Origin: Epiperipatus broadwayi
Lineage: Eukaryota; Onychophora; Udeonychophora; Euonychophora; Peripatidae
Length of the DNA stretch: 64,000 nucleotides
Assembly: GCA_028023455.1 (NCBI GenBank)
Contig: JAQFVV010000184.1
Coordinates: 2,170,001 to 2,234,000, forward strand
Reading direction: 5' to 3'
How positions within the stretch are numbered: position 1 is the first letter of the stretch; each line of letters begins with the position of its first letter. This document shows, piece after piece, positions 46,204 to 58,037 of this stretch. The position numbers were made by a program, and so were the translations under genes. The notes beneath the pieces were generated by a model that worked only from the letters and a program-made list of their open reading frames with translations, was not told the DNA's origin and did no database searches.

Positions 46204-46221
46204 TGGTTATGTTTTTGGCTG
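46204..46221 (+). promoter_or_regulatory. Putative primer-binding site
   Basis: TGGTTATGTTTTTGGCTG starts directly after the 5' LTR's terminal CA. TGG pairs with the CCA 3' end of a tRNA, as in most LTR elements. The priming tRNA is not identified. Confidence 0.55.
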
Positions 46222-47639
46222 CCCAATCGTTGTGGCTCGACTTAATAAACCCCACACATGCCCTGGAGATAGAAATTATGGTTTTAGTACTCAGATCTCA
46301 ATAAATTAAATGTTTAAAGTGATATTTTTGTAGAATGTTATATATATTTGAAAAAGTTATGCGATTTATAATGCATAACTGGAATGATTTAATAAATTAA
46401 AATATCACTTTCTAATTCTCTTCCTTATAAAAAATGTTTTCAAGATTATTTTTTTAAATGTTCGTTCAGTAAAAGATTCGTTAGTTAAAATAATTATTCA
46501 TATGTATATATATTAATTATACGTGTACTATATCAGTATATATATTATACGTTTGTGTTATACGCGTTCGTGACAGTAAGAAAATTATCGTTAGCAAAGT
46601 AGTAAGAGTCCATAGATCAAAGCATTGGGGTAAAATAAATGAAATATTTTGTCTTTGCCATAAATGAAATGTTTTTCTGTGTCAAAATTAATTATGTTTA
46701 TCTCAGTTGTTATAATTAAAAATATCTAATATGATATCATATAAAAGTCTTAATTTCAAAGTATTGCTTGCTAGCATATATATTAAATGTTCGCTCCGTA
46801 TTTCTAGAGTAACCTCAAAGCAGGTGAAGACCCTTTGTGTACACCAAGCAGCCAGATGCAGTTGGCAAAATGCTTAAATGGTTTGCACGCTTTCATGCTA
46901 GCAAGATTTAGAATAATATCACCAATAAAAGTTGCTTGTAATATTAATTTTGACATTTCTTTGTGTGTGAAAGCCTCATGCTTAGTAATATTTAAACTCC
47001 TATATTTAAACTCAGGTCAGGAACGCGTTATCTTTATTCATTAATAAATATTCATCATCAATTCAATTGTTTTATCAAAAGTTAAGTCAATCATATGTGG
47101 TTTGGGGGTCAATGGGTTATATCACATGCCCTATTGATTTCATTTTGCTCACTGGCGCCCATATAAATAAATTTGTCAGCAAATTTGATTGTCAGCACAG
47201 TAGTGGGTCAATCGCCATAATAAAAAAACCAAGTGTGTTCAATACAGAATGATTTATTGTATCTGCTAATACATAATATTTGTATATCACTGTATAGTTT
47301 TTTTTTTCAGACATGGGAGAACAGAACAGCTGAACAAAGGGAAAGTGAATAATGTTTTTTTCTTATTTTAATATTTTTGAATACATGTCTCACTCAAAGA
47401 GTTAATATAAAGAGCTAACTAAGAAAACGTAGGTAAACAAAAAAAAAAAAGACAGATTACATAGATTGGGGAAATAGTGTGCAGCAGCTGGTGAAGATTG
47501 GGACAATGGACCTGTAGTCAGAGACCTAGTTAAAATTACTGAAGAAAAAAATATTTTTAAGCATACAGAGAGTACTATAAGTTAATCCACGTTGTTCATT
47601 ATATTGATTGTTTATTACATTATTTTCTTATTTTCAAAA

Positions 47640-48263
47640 ATGGGAAAAGACACTTTCCAAACGATCCTCAGAGAAATGAGAGAAGACCGAAAGGTACTGA
47701 TGATGATGATGGAAAGGCTTGTAAGGCTTGAGGAAGCACGAGGCATCCAAGCCAACTCAAACCTAGAGAATGTAAAGCTTCAGCAAGAAATAAATCCCTC
47801 TGAAGTCCCAAAAATAGATGATGAAGATGATCAGGCCACACCAAAGGAAGTTGTAGATAGCAAGGAAGACGACAGTGGTGAGGATGAGTCCAATTACGCA
47901 ACAGGGGAAGAAGCTGATATAGATATAGAGAAAGAAAAAGATGTTCAGACCACTAGTCCAATGAAATTAAAAGTGGAAATGGGACAGATGATGAGTCCTC
48001 AACTTAGTATAAAGAAGTTACAGACGCCAATGCCTGGATCCTTGATACAGATTCAAACTTTCAAAGAAGACCCAGGAGAGAAACCCATCGTTCATAGAGA
48101 TAATGTTAAAGAATTGTTTTTTGTGCATTCGGTCGCAGAAAAGGCCACAGAATTAATGACAGCAATAGATTACAGAAACTTGACACTGACGAGAAAGGAC
48201 CAAGACTACGACCATTATCAAAAGTTAAAACCATATGTGCCACCTGATCCAGGGAAACAATAA
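47640..48263 (+). CDS. Gag-like protein of the non-autonomous LTR element
   Basis: 207-residue ORF starting at ATG 47640 in good context (AAAAATGG). A longer open frame upstream would need a TTG start and adds an implausible hydrophobic leader. Residues 1-40 (MGKDTFQTILREMREDRKVL followed by MMMMERLVRLEEARG) form a probable coiled coil like the N-termini of some Gypsy-type Gag proteins. Residues 55-105 are very acidic (EDDQ, KEDDSGEDES). The C-terminal ~90 residues are mixed and end YVPPDPGKQ. There is no CCHC zinc knuckle, protease or RT motif. It is the only sizeable ORF between the LTRs and its composition is much less AT-rich than its surroundings. Its intactness fits the near-identical LTRs. 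A T-tract plus CAG at 47302-47310 could be a splice acceptor 330 bp upstream. Naming it Gag rests on position and general character. Confidence 0.6.
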   Translation: MGKDTFQTILREMREDRKVLMMMMERLVRLEEARGIQANSNLENVKLQQEINPSEVPKIDDEDDQATPKEVVDSKEDDSGEDESNYATGEEADIDIEKEKDVQTTSPMKLKVEMGQMMSPQLSIKKLQTPMPGSLIQIQTFKEDPGEKPIVHRDNVKELFFVHSVAEKATELMTAIDYRNLTLTRKDQDYDHYQKLKPYVPPDPGKQ

Positions 48264-48524
48264 GACAAACTGTAGAGACAGATATATGTACAGAAGACCA
48301 ACTGACATGACCATAGGGAAAAACGAGACTTGATAAACGGACCGATTTTTTTTAACTTATTATAAGCGGAATATTCAAAAAAATTGATCGTAGTGAGACA
48401 TGTATAATTTTTGTAGTTTGGGCAGGTTATATTATTCACACTCAGGCTGTTCTCCCAGAGTCTATACACTTATGCAACTGTATCCTGCATAAGTAAAGTC
48501 ATTTTTTTTCATTGTTTTTTTTTT

Positions 48525-48538
48525 GAAGTGAAAAGAAA
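48525..48538 (+). promoter_or_regulatory. Polypurine tract of the LTR element
   Basis: GAAGTGAAAAGAAA abuts the TG that starts the 3' LTR at 48539. One T interrupts the purines. Position and composition fit the primer for plus-strand DNA synthesis, and set the element's orientation as plus. Confidence 0.65.
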
Positions 48539-51143
48539 TGAAGCAGTCGGATCTGAGTTCGATCCTAGCTTCATGTTATTTACCCTAATACTAACCTTAA
48601 ATTTCCGATGCAATGGGGCTTTATACGTTCAATCCACGCTAATTTCCATAATAAATAATTTATTTCAAATGCGTATTAAAATTAATTAGTTTAGCTTAAA
48701 ATTGATCAATTCTCTAAATAAATTCATGAGAAAATATTCATGAATTTATATATATTAAATTGCGTGGATTGTGCGTATATACTTGTAAATATTAAAAATA
48801 TATAATTGTTCGAAAGTTTCATTGCGTCGGGAATACTTGTTTTTTTTTTAATTTTAAATAATTTGTTAAAGTGTTGTTGATTAAAAACTACATTCTTTCG
48901 ATAAGCTCTCAAATTCTCAAAAACAACAGTAAAGTTTTATTAATTGGAAAAAGATAAGAATTCAATTTCTAATTAAAATCATTTCAGATTTTAAGAATTC
49001 ATTTTCTAATTAGGAAAGGAATTCAAAAATTAGTTTGAAAGCCTTATCGAGGGAATGTATTTGAAAACAACTAATTGATAATAAAATGAGCGCTAGCCTT
49101 AAGGCATCTGGACAATATATATAGCCCTGAAAAGTCAGGAGAAGGGGCTAGCTTTGTTGTAGAGTAGTGCAGTGAACTCTGTGCGTATAAAAAATTAAAT
49201 ACATCATGATAGAGGGCTAGAACATCAGGAATCTGGCTACGGTTCCTAAAGTCCCGAGAAATCTTCACTGGAGCTGTTGAACCTTTTCCGGATCGATCAT
49301 TCTGCTAAAATTATGGAGGCTACTAAAATGCTGTTCCAATAATCAATCAATGGTGCCTACGTTTTTAACAACCTGGAGGTGTAACTTAAGGACCAGCACG
49401 GAAGGGGTAATATATGTTTCTATAATGGACGTTAAACTTTCTGGCCAGTTCGAACTTTATTTTACACTCCTCCTTATTAAGAGCTCTTTTATTCTTTAAT
49501 GTAAAATCTTTGTAACACCTTTTATTTATAAAATGCTACTGTAAATCTATAGCGTAATTCTTTAAATCTCTAGTCTTTAAACTTTTTCTTTTCTTACCTG
49601 GCGGTTCGTTTAATATATATATATTAGTGTGCTTTATTAATGTCGTATTTAAAAATTATATGCCAATAATCTTTCGACTCGATGAGCTCCTTGATTCCAT
49701 TTGCCTCACGCAAATAATATAACATTAATTTCAAATAGTAATTCTCGCCCATTAGAGCTAAATTTATAAGTTCTATTAATCATCGAGTCAAAGGAAAATA
49801 TTACATGTTTACTATTTTTACATTTAGCTAATAATAAATTATTAGCTCAATTTTTCACCTATGTCCCCAGCTCCTATCTAAGTTATAAGTATTTATATAT
49901 ATTCACATAATGTTAAATGATTTTCTTGTTCCACTAATATTTATTTATGCAAATATAATCTTAAATGTCTTTATTGCAAAAAGGGTCGATAAAGGGTTAA
50001 ATGTATTTTAATTCCACTTTTGTTATTTTATATTAATATTCAGGAAGGGCACGATATTAGGGCATAATTAATATAGTTTATAAATGTTTTAAAATAGTTC
50101 GATAAAAGTTCGTTTGACTTTAATTAATTGGTCAAGTCATCACGTAGAGCATTCTACATGGGTTTTATTTTTCAACGATGACTATCAAGTCATCATCATC
50201 AAACGTTGCTGACGTAGGGCCATCTTCCGCTCCGTTAGGCTGGTCGGTGATCATATTCTCTTATTTAAATTTCTCAAGGAAGAAAGTACTTCCTTTCGTA
50301 TTCATTAGTCAAAGGGCGTAAGACTTGTTGATGCAAGCCGCCATAGGGCTTCGATCATCGACTAGCGATCATCTTTAAATTTGACTCTCTGCCTCGTAAT
50401 TCGTCAAGCACCATTGCATTTTTGTTCCGGTAAAACCCGCTCCATGCTCGTAATCCATGATGAAGGGATTTAAATTAAAGTCGAACAAATTTTCAAATAT
50501 ATTTAGTTAAATCAGTTTTCAAATCAAGATTAAAGTTATGCCCTAAATTACGTATCTTGCTCTTCATGAGTAGATTTTCGAATGTGAAAATAAATATCAC
50601 ATTCTGTCATAATAAAATTAGAGCAATCATTTCCTTATTAATGAATACCTTTATCTGCCTTTATATTTCTCGTTGGGGGCATAGACATAGAATTCCATGT
50701 TGTGTAATACTTGTTGGCATATGATAAGGACCGCCACTCTTATTATATTTATAAATTCTTTTAAAGACTAGAGGTAATTAATGCAATCTATATTTTATTG
50801 AAACAAAACAAATTATTATTATTAAATATTTTCTAACATACTTGGTTTCTCAGTTCATCATTCTTTTTATAATTATTTAAATGTTAATACTCGCTGTCTG
50901 TGTTGGCAACCCGAACATACATATGATTTGATTTAAAAAGTATTCAAAGTAATTAATTATTAGATATTCGTGTCAGTGCAAGGGTCTCTAGTCCTCACCA
51001 ACCGTGGAGCTAGTTCTTGGCGCATAGCACTGTGCCGTCGATTTCTACTATCTGAGCTGTTGAGTTGGGTTTGAATTCAGTTTTGGTTAAGCTGAGTTTG
51101 AATCCGATTTGACGTGAGGTGGTGGTGGGTTTCGACCGGTACA
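48539..51143 (+). repeat. 3' LTR of the 43.6-51.1 kb element
   Basis: 2,605 bp, direct repeat of 43598-46203. It ends TACA and is followed by the target duplication ATAC at 51144-51147. Confidence 0.9.
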
Positions 51144-51147
51144 ATAC

Positions 51148-53400
51148 GATATTATAGCAAAATAAAACAAGTGGTGAATTTGATAATATTTCTGAAGTTT
51201 TTATCCATTAAAAAATATAATATTTGTTGTTATATAATATTGTTTGTTTTCAATTATTTACTTAATAGATTCAAACATGCTGGTATTTAAAAAAAGTTTA
51301 AAATAGAATTATTATACAGATAATTAAAGGAATAAAATGCAGTTGTACAAATATTAGCATAGTTAGTGCAGAAAGTAAGCAATATTTTCATAACAATTAT
51401 GTTCCACATACACTTAAGCAATTGAACCCAATAAAAAAAATTTTAAAATATTAAAAACACAGAAATGACTGATTGTGTCATAAATGTACTTAACCTTCAC
51501 AATTTAATCTCCTATTCTATAAGTTATCAGGAGATAATCTTGATGGAGAACTGTTTACTGATTATTCACAATTAACTCTCATATTCAAAGGTTATTCCAC
51601 TGTTTACTAACTGTGAATTCGGTAAACAGTCAGAGTTCAGCAGCCAATGAATTTACAACATAGATTTTTTGATTACATTTTAAATATCTATGAATATTAA
51701 GTTCTCTCTATCAAAGATGACTTCAAATGATTAGATTGTAGATATTAGGGCTGAAAAGCGGTACCAATAATGTATTAAGGTAACTAAAAATGTTAATAAA
51801 ATGACACATTGATCAAATGATCCTTTATTTGCAGATATTTATAATAGTTTGTGAAATTCTTTGGGGCAGATCTTGAAGTGTTTGCAGCAATAGCTGGTAC
51901 TGCAATACAAAATTTTTTAAAGTTAAAACAATTTTGATTGTATTACACTATAAATTCTGTTTCTGTTACATAATCATATGTGTATTAATGTATTGCTCAA
52001 TCACATAATTTTTTAATATTATTTTGCTCATCAATTTATTAGCAGGCAATACAGTTCTTGACTCATCTGAATCCATTTTTTGGCTTCACTCTATAAACTT
52101 CTTGTAACTCAGTTTTCATAAAGTTATGTTTAATTTTTTACTACCATCAGATTTGTGATTTCTATTCCCTGTTCTATGATTTGATGACATATAGTTGCTA
52201 AATATGCCTTATGAATTGTGAACTTTTTACATTTGGCAAATCAGATTAAAATGAATAGCCAATCAAAAATTATAAATTGTAGGTAAAGCTCTATGACCAG
52301 GTATAGCAATTCATGATCTAACTTAAATCCTCTGGCATGAGCTGGACAAACATCAAATTTAATGTAACAATTTCTGTATGAATGGAAGGTGTATAATCAT
52401 TATATCAATTAACAATCTAAAATGAAAGTTATATATTGATAATAATAGGACCTACTCCACTCAGATACATAAGGTGAGTTTGTCTTCCTAATAAAACATA
52501 GTTATATTAATTAGGAGTATAATTTTAATTGATTTTAGTTATCATTACAAAAAAGTCCAAAGACACACATAAAATTGGGATGATCTTTATTAGTTATATA
52601 ATTCTGCTTCACCCATTTTCACTGGCAAGAATCTGAAACTATGTGTGTCATTCTTCTAGCAAAAGACAACAGTTTCCATTATCTGGATTTTTTTTATCCC
52701 TTAGCTTCTATTGTTTCTTTGAAGTTGGTGGTCATTTGAACTAGATTTATTCTCAGAATCAAGTGATCATTTCCAAAAGGTTTGCATGTTTCTTTTTATC
52801 ATGTATGGTTTGATCTATGCTAGTTGGGTGCATTTAACTTCTGAAGATAATTGCTTACATGCATGGGGTATTTGCGATTTTTCTTTCTTTAGTAATTGCA
52901 ATATTATTAAAATAAAACTATCCTAATATATATGTATTCTCATATCACATATAAATGTTTAGATAGCATTCACAAATACAATATAAACACAACTACTACA
53001 TGTAATCATATTGATATAGAAACTTTATCTATAAATATATATTATCTGAGTTTTTACGATTATGTGATTTGTGCTTTCAAATCCATGACCAGTGTTTTAA
53101 CAGCATATTGTTGCTAAATATGCTGCCTAAGTAAAAAACTTTATTCCTAACTACTTCACTGAACTTGACATGCTGGCTAATTAAACTAAATGAGTAGTCA
53201 TTCAAATATCACAACTGTAGATATAGAAATGATCGATTCTAATACAGAACATAAGATTGTCAATAATAAATCGAAGAGAATTAAGTTCAACCACAATTGT
53301 TTTTAAAATCGTTCTAATTTGACTGTACTAAATAAAATTTAATAGGTAATAAGAATTAAATAATCTTCAATAGTACATGATCATTCTTTATGCTTACACA
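51148..53400. other. No gene seen
   Basis: AT-rich DNA with no supported coding sequence or recognisable repeat. Confidence 0.5.
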
Positions 53401-53404
53401 AGCT

Positions 53405-53490
53405 GTTTAATTAACACAGAGGCAAACCTTCCTGCATCCAGTGATTACTCTGGCTTGCAGTGAATGGTGCTACTATATGGAGAGTTTTGG
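53405..53490 (+). repeat. Family B dispersed repeat, 3' part only
   Basis: GCAAACCTTCCTGCATCCAG, GATTACTCTGGCTTGCAGTG and TATATGGAGAGTTTTG match the distal part of the 56.56-kb copy (GGCATCCATTGATTACTCTG ... GTATGGAGAGTTTTG). The hammerhead-like part is absent. Confidence 0.55.
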
Positions 53491-54340
53491 ACGGCAAGTT
53501 TTTATATAAGAGATGCAAAAAGCAAAATGAAAATGTTCAGTAGATTGCAGTTTATGAATAATAAAAGAATAGCCAAATGGTATTTAATTGTGTTATGAAT
53601 AAATGGCAGGTAGCAAGATGGGTGTGAAAAGTAATGCAATATGCAGAAGATTTAGATAAAGAATTTATGTCAGTATACTTATATGAAACATGGGATGATT
53701 GTGTTAGGAGAATTGTTGAGGGTTATAGTGGTTAAGGAATATGATAGAAGAATAGATGCATTAATAAAGAACAGAGAGTTGGAGAGATGTACAGCTAGTA
53801 TGGAGAGTAAAAAGAGTTTAAATATTTACAGAAGTAAACAGAATATTGGGTGTGAGTTAATTTATGATAAGAAAAGTGGTTTACTGTTTAAGGCTTGAAT
53901 GGGATCTTTAGCAACAAGGGAATATACACATAAATGGGAAAATATGGATGATTTAGTCTGCAAGTTTTGTAAGGAATGCATAGAAAATATTAGGCATCTG
54001 TTGATTGAGTGTAAATGCCTAAAAGCAGAAAGGGCACAAATAATGAAGTTGTGGAAAAATAAATATGAACAAAGTGATTATACAGAAAGTGGCTTTTTGT
54101 TTTTTATGCTGGGTTTGGGAAAAGATAAGGGGGTTTTAGATATTAAGGCTATGGAGTTGACAAAGATTATGTTGTGGAAATAGGATGGAGCAGGATAGAG
54201 AAGAATATGGAAAAACTTGGGGTGGGGAATGGAAAGGAAAGTCAGAGTGGCTAACAGGTTTCCCTGGGCATAGTTGCTAAGAGATTCCTGACTCCGTATA
54301 AGGAGAAGTCACAGTGCATCACATCAAATCTCTGTATTAA
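53490..54340 (+). pseudogene. CR1-like LINE 3' fragment with C-terminal zinc finger
   Basis: Plus-strand relative of the LINE at 37.3-41.8 kb. Two open pieces (53683-53898 and 53899-54183), separated by a single TGA, read ELERCTASMESKKSLNIYRS, NIGCELIYDKKSGLLFKA, then THKWENMDDLVCKFCKECIE, NIRHLLIECKCLKAER. The C..C....H....C finger is intact, unlike in the other copy. The upstream stretch 53490-53680 continues the homology in broken frames (AEDLDKEFMSVYLYETWDDC). The fragment is 5'-truncated with no RT motifs. Its end near 54300 carries the GATTCCTGACTCCGTATAAG block also found, inverted, near 37270. Confidence 0.75.
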
Positions 54341-55160
54341 TCTTCAACAGTTGTTATACTTTGCATTAATATAAAATTAGTAATATCAAATAAGTATGAT
54401 ATTATAAACAAATACGCACAGTTTTAGGTGTTACAGTTATAAAGTATATGATATGACTCTTTGCTATAATAAATTGTTGGGAGTAACAAACAATGATTAA
54501 TTATCACTAACGATGGTACCTTGGTCATAGCATCCTATGACCAAGTTATTCCCCCCAGTCCTATGGCAGCAAATTTAAAAATAAATTACTTACATATATA
54601 CATAAATTCTCAAATAAAATCTTAAAAAATAATAATGGTTATTAGAAATTGTTCTTATAAATAATGTTCTTTAAAAATTTTAAAGTATTGTCCCACAAAT
54701 TTTAATAAGACAGAACAGATCCCGGTTAATGTTTAGTCAGAATGCGACTAATGATAATTTGTAATATAACGTGGAAGCGCGAGTCTATCATTTTTAAGAA
54801 CAATGTTTTATAATATTAATAAAATTAAAAAAAAAAATTAGAAATAAAAAGTATAATAAAAATTTTACCAAGTGCAACTAGCAAATCCGAATAATTACGC
54901 ATTAACTTAAAAACGAGTAAAAAAATATAAAGAATCAAAAATACCTGCGACTTTAAAAATACTTTAATGTAATGGTAAGTGAAGATCTGCCAAACATACG
55001 TACTTAACAAACAAATATAAGTACTTATTTAATTTCTTAAAATAAGTTTGTCATATTTTCTTTATACTAGCAGTAGATAAACATAATAATTGCACCAAAA
55101 AAAAAAAAAACAATGCTGTGGTGATATACATTATAAAAAAAGTGATATAATAATTTACAC
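54341..55160. other. No gene; possible promoter region
   Basis: 54710-54790 has more CpG than its surroundings (GAATGCGACTAATG, GGAAGCGCGAGTC) and lies about 400 bp upstream of the ATG at 55164, so it could be promoter or 5' UTR sequence. Nothing firmer can be said. Confidence 0.3.
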
Positions 55161-55163
55161 ATA

Positions 55164-55280
55164 ATGACTGGAGCTGACAGTTTTTCGGATTTATTTCCAA
55201 AAAACAATGATGCTAACGAGAAATTATACAAACGATTCTCCCACGAAAAATTACAAGAAAAAAACGTATCAGAACTCTGA
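55164..55280 (+). CDS. Candidate short first exon or small ORF
   Basis: ATG at 55164 opens 38 codons beginning MTGADSFSDLFPKNNDANEK with amino-acid usage more protein-like than the surrounding AT-rich translation. A possible donor is AAC|GTATCA at 55265-55266 in phase 0, though it fits the consensus poorly. If it starts the gene containing the 58038 exon, at least one further exon is needed, because that exon begins in phase 2 (two nucleotides of the split codon upstream). I do not recognise the peptide. It could be chance. Confidence 0.3.
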   Translation: MTGADSFSDLFPKNNDANEKLYKRFSHEKLQEKNVSEL

Positions 55281-56550
55281 AACTAATAATAAAAACACAC
55301 TGTTGAGATTAGAATCCCCTTTATTTTTTTAGCATTTGTTACCCACTAAGAAAAAAAAATGATTATAAAGATTATATTAGTCGGTTTAAGGTAGATGGCT
55401 ATGTAGAAGAAAAATTTGACGTATGCGACAATTTGATACTTGGTGATATATAAGTTTATTAGTTTGCATAAAAGCTCAAGCACACGGAATTTCATTAACG
55501 TTGATGTAACTTTTACAAATGTCAATGTCCTCGAATAAATAGTATTCGCAATCAATGTGATTTGCAGACCCGATTTTAAGAAGAAAGTCCGATTTCGAGT
55601 TCTTAGAAAAGAATGTCAAAATCCAAATTTTTGAATTTTACATTTGTAGAAGTGATGTGTGTATTGACATTTTCATATATATATATGAAATGTTTTGCCT
55701 TAATGTGAGAAAGCAACTAGATAATAGATTACTACGATCCAGCGATTACATTATTAAACTTGATCATCGAGATGGTACTTTTGGTAATGTAGTACCTCAA
55801 TTTTGGTGCTACATCAAATATTTTAAATAAACCCATACTTTAAGATGTAGATACTCCTGAGAATTATATGGAGCAACTCTTGCCTAATATACTAATGATG
55901 ATTTAAAGTCGAATAAATGAGAAATTAAATATATATATATAATAGTAACATGCAGTTCATGTAGGCAAAGGAATCCTTGCATTCATTTAATAATTACATC
56001 TTTTTACATATTACAAGTTTTTTCAACCTTTTTTTTTTTTTTTTGGATAAAAATCGAGCGTTTATATATTATTTACATATAAATGACAAAATCAAGCATT
56101 TTTTTAATTCTAGCTGTTTGATTAATATTATAGCTGATGGTTTCAAAGGGTGCACTCTGATAACACATTTTTATATTGTCATAGCCTTATCTCTTGTAAT
56201 CACAGGTATAAGCAACTTCTGAATCAAATCCATACACTGCTAAAAAATTATCTCATAGTTTAGTGCTATGTCATTGTTGTAACAGTAGTTCAAAGATATT
56301 AGTATTGCTTAGATGGTATTTTTTACTTTCATTTAAACAATTTTTAAATTAAATTCATAAAAGTAATTCATTAACAATTTAGCTTGACAGTAGTTCAAAG
56401 ATATTTTTAACAGCTTATATACAGTTCTTTTCCCATGCCTTGAATAACTTTTTCAATACAGTATAATAAATTTGCCATTGTCATTCAAACATTAAAAATA
56501 TTTTTATTTAAGTTATATCAGTATTAAACCATTAAGCATCATATGATCCA
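55281..56550. other. No gene seen
   Basis: AT-rich DNA with TA microsatellites near 55675 and 55930, and a repeated GTAGTTCAAAGATATT block at 56285 and 56390. No supported exon. Confidence 0.45.
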
Positions 56551-56705
56551 AAGTTCCTCACTGATGAAGGCCACAAGCCAGAAACTAGTCTGGGGATATT
56601 GGATGAGTAGGCATTAGATAGGGATTTTATGCACAAGCCTTTTGGCATCCATTGATTACTCTGTTTAGCACAGGTGGCAATACTGTATGGAGAGTTTTGC
56701 TCTGT
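56550..56705 (+). repeat. Family B dispersed repeat, best-preserved copy
   Basis: Contains the ribozyme-like 5' part, then GGATGAGTAGGCATTAGATA, GGGATTTTATGCACAAGCC, GGCATCCATTGATTACTCTG and GTATGGAGAGTTTTG, in the same order as in the arms of the 9768-10061 palindrome and the 53.4-kb fragment. It has no coding capacity. About ten copies or pieces occur in this window in both orientations. Confidence 0.75.
56555..56596 (+). ncRNA. Hammerhead-ribozyme-like fold (type I, minimal stem III)
   Basis: CTGATGA at 56561-56567 and GAAAC at 56581-56585 enclose stem II (GGC with GCC, loop CACAA, with an A.A mismatch next to the core). GTC at 56588-56590 is the expected cleavage triplet, paired as A-U and C-G across a 2-nt loop. 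Stem I is formed by 56555-56560 with 56591-56596, six pairs including one G:U. The predicted cut is after C56590. Very short stem III is known from hammerheads in PLEs, which work best as dimers. The A.A mismatch may weaken activity. Confidence 0.5.
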
Positions 56706-58037
56706 TTATATCAGTATTGTAAGAGTAATATTTCAATTTACTCTTTGCTTCAGATTGTATATATATTTTTAGAACCACTGCAATTTCAACATGAGCAAAT
56801 CAATCAATGAATTTATAATTGATTCTTTATTGGCAATATCATTTGGATGTTTGGGTTTTATAAATAAAGAAACAATAATAAAGACATGAAGATGAAAATC
56901 AGAAGTAACAAATTTAAATTCGAAAATTATAACCCTTTATTCAGCATTCCAATACCAGTAATTATGACATAATACCTAAACTAATTGATTATAAAAAAGC
57001 AAAAAAAAAATATTAGTGGCTTTGCCTTTTTTAATGAAAAGAAACAACTTATGGAATTTCATCTTATTTTAATTATTTAAATTACAACTGAGTCAGAAAA
57101 ATTAAACTTATACATTAAAAGAAAATCATTTATAATTAATAATTAAATATATGTCACATTTTTCAACATTTTAAAGTTAGAGGAATATAAATAGTGTTAA
57201 AGAAAAAAAATTAACATAAACAATAGGGTCCACACTTATAGGAAAATGAAACTTTCATCTTCATCAGAATATTATATTCTTTGTATTTTTGAAATCAAAA
57301 TATCTAGAGACTCATTTACTGATTATTACTGGATGGTTAACTGGATTATCTATGGACTATCTATCTGAAAGAAATATTATTGTGAGCCTGTTTGGGGATA
57401 TGAAAAAATATTAAGGTTTAAACCTTTCACACTCAAACTCAAATTGTGTACATGGGATGTAGATATATTAACTGCTATACCATGTCTAATGGCCACCAGA
57501 TCTAAGGAGAAAATGGCAATGCAATTAAACTTATCACAGTACAATTTATTTTTAAATAGCTCTCAATTAAAATATATTGATAATATACAATAGTAAAATT
57601 GAGTTCAAATACAGTATATACATTCAAACCAAAAAAAACCAATATTGATACCTTTTTTCTACCATAGAATATAGATATTTTTCTAACAGCAATAAAAATT
57701 AAAACTCAACGTCTTTTCAACAGATAAATTTTATTTGCCTTATAGAATTTTGAATTCCAGTAAGTGAATATTATGCAATAGTAAGATCATAGTGTATTCA
57801 GTCAGAAGAATGTCACAAGAATGGAATATAAAAAATCTTTTGCAATTTTTACTAATATACCAATCTTTCACAATTCTAATTTAATATTTGTAATTCATGT
57901 CACTGAAGATATTTCTGTAGAGAAGGAAGACAAAAGTCAGACTTAACCCTCACAGCTTACATTTTCTAAACATTATTTTATTTTATAGGATTTTCTTTTT
58001 TTTTTATTTGTGTCAACTAATGTACTTTTTTTTTTAG
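56706..58037. other. Intron-like AT-rich DNA
   Basis: No supported gene. It ends in the T-rich acceptor (TTTTTTTTTTTTAG) of the exon at 58038. Confidence 0.45.

Larger units (their letters stand above)
43598..51143 (+). mobile_element. Non-autonomous LTR retrotransposon with ~2.6-kb LTRs
   Basis: Two direct repeats (43598-46203 and 48539-51143) both start TGAAGCAGTCGG and end CCGGTACA (TG...CA). A 4-bp duplication ATAC flanks the element (43594-43597 and 51144-51147). Immediately inside the 5' LTR is TGG at 46204, the expected start of a primer-binding site; immediately before the 3' LTR is a purine tract. The internal region is only 2,335 bp, shorter than one LTR, with a single gag-like ORF and no protease, RT or integrase motif, so mobility would need proteins supplied in trans. 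It inserted at the right edge of the 43348 foldback. Confidence 0.9.

Noticed and set aside
46070-46255. 61-codon minus-strand ORF across the inner edge of the 5' LTR
   Set aside because: It runs against the element's orientation, crosses the LTR border so cannot exist in the 3' LTR copy in full, and matches no domain; probably chance in a less AT-rich patch.
47592-47639. Upstream extension of the gag-like ORF
   Set aside because: It would need a TTG start and adds a hydrophobic, AT-driven leader; the ATG at 47640 has a good context.
43598-51143. Simple 4.9-kb tandem duplication instead of an LTR element
   Set aside because: The TG...CA ends, 4-bp target duplication, PBS-like TGG and abutting purine tract are hard to explain by tandem duplication.
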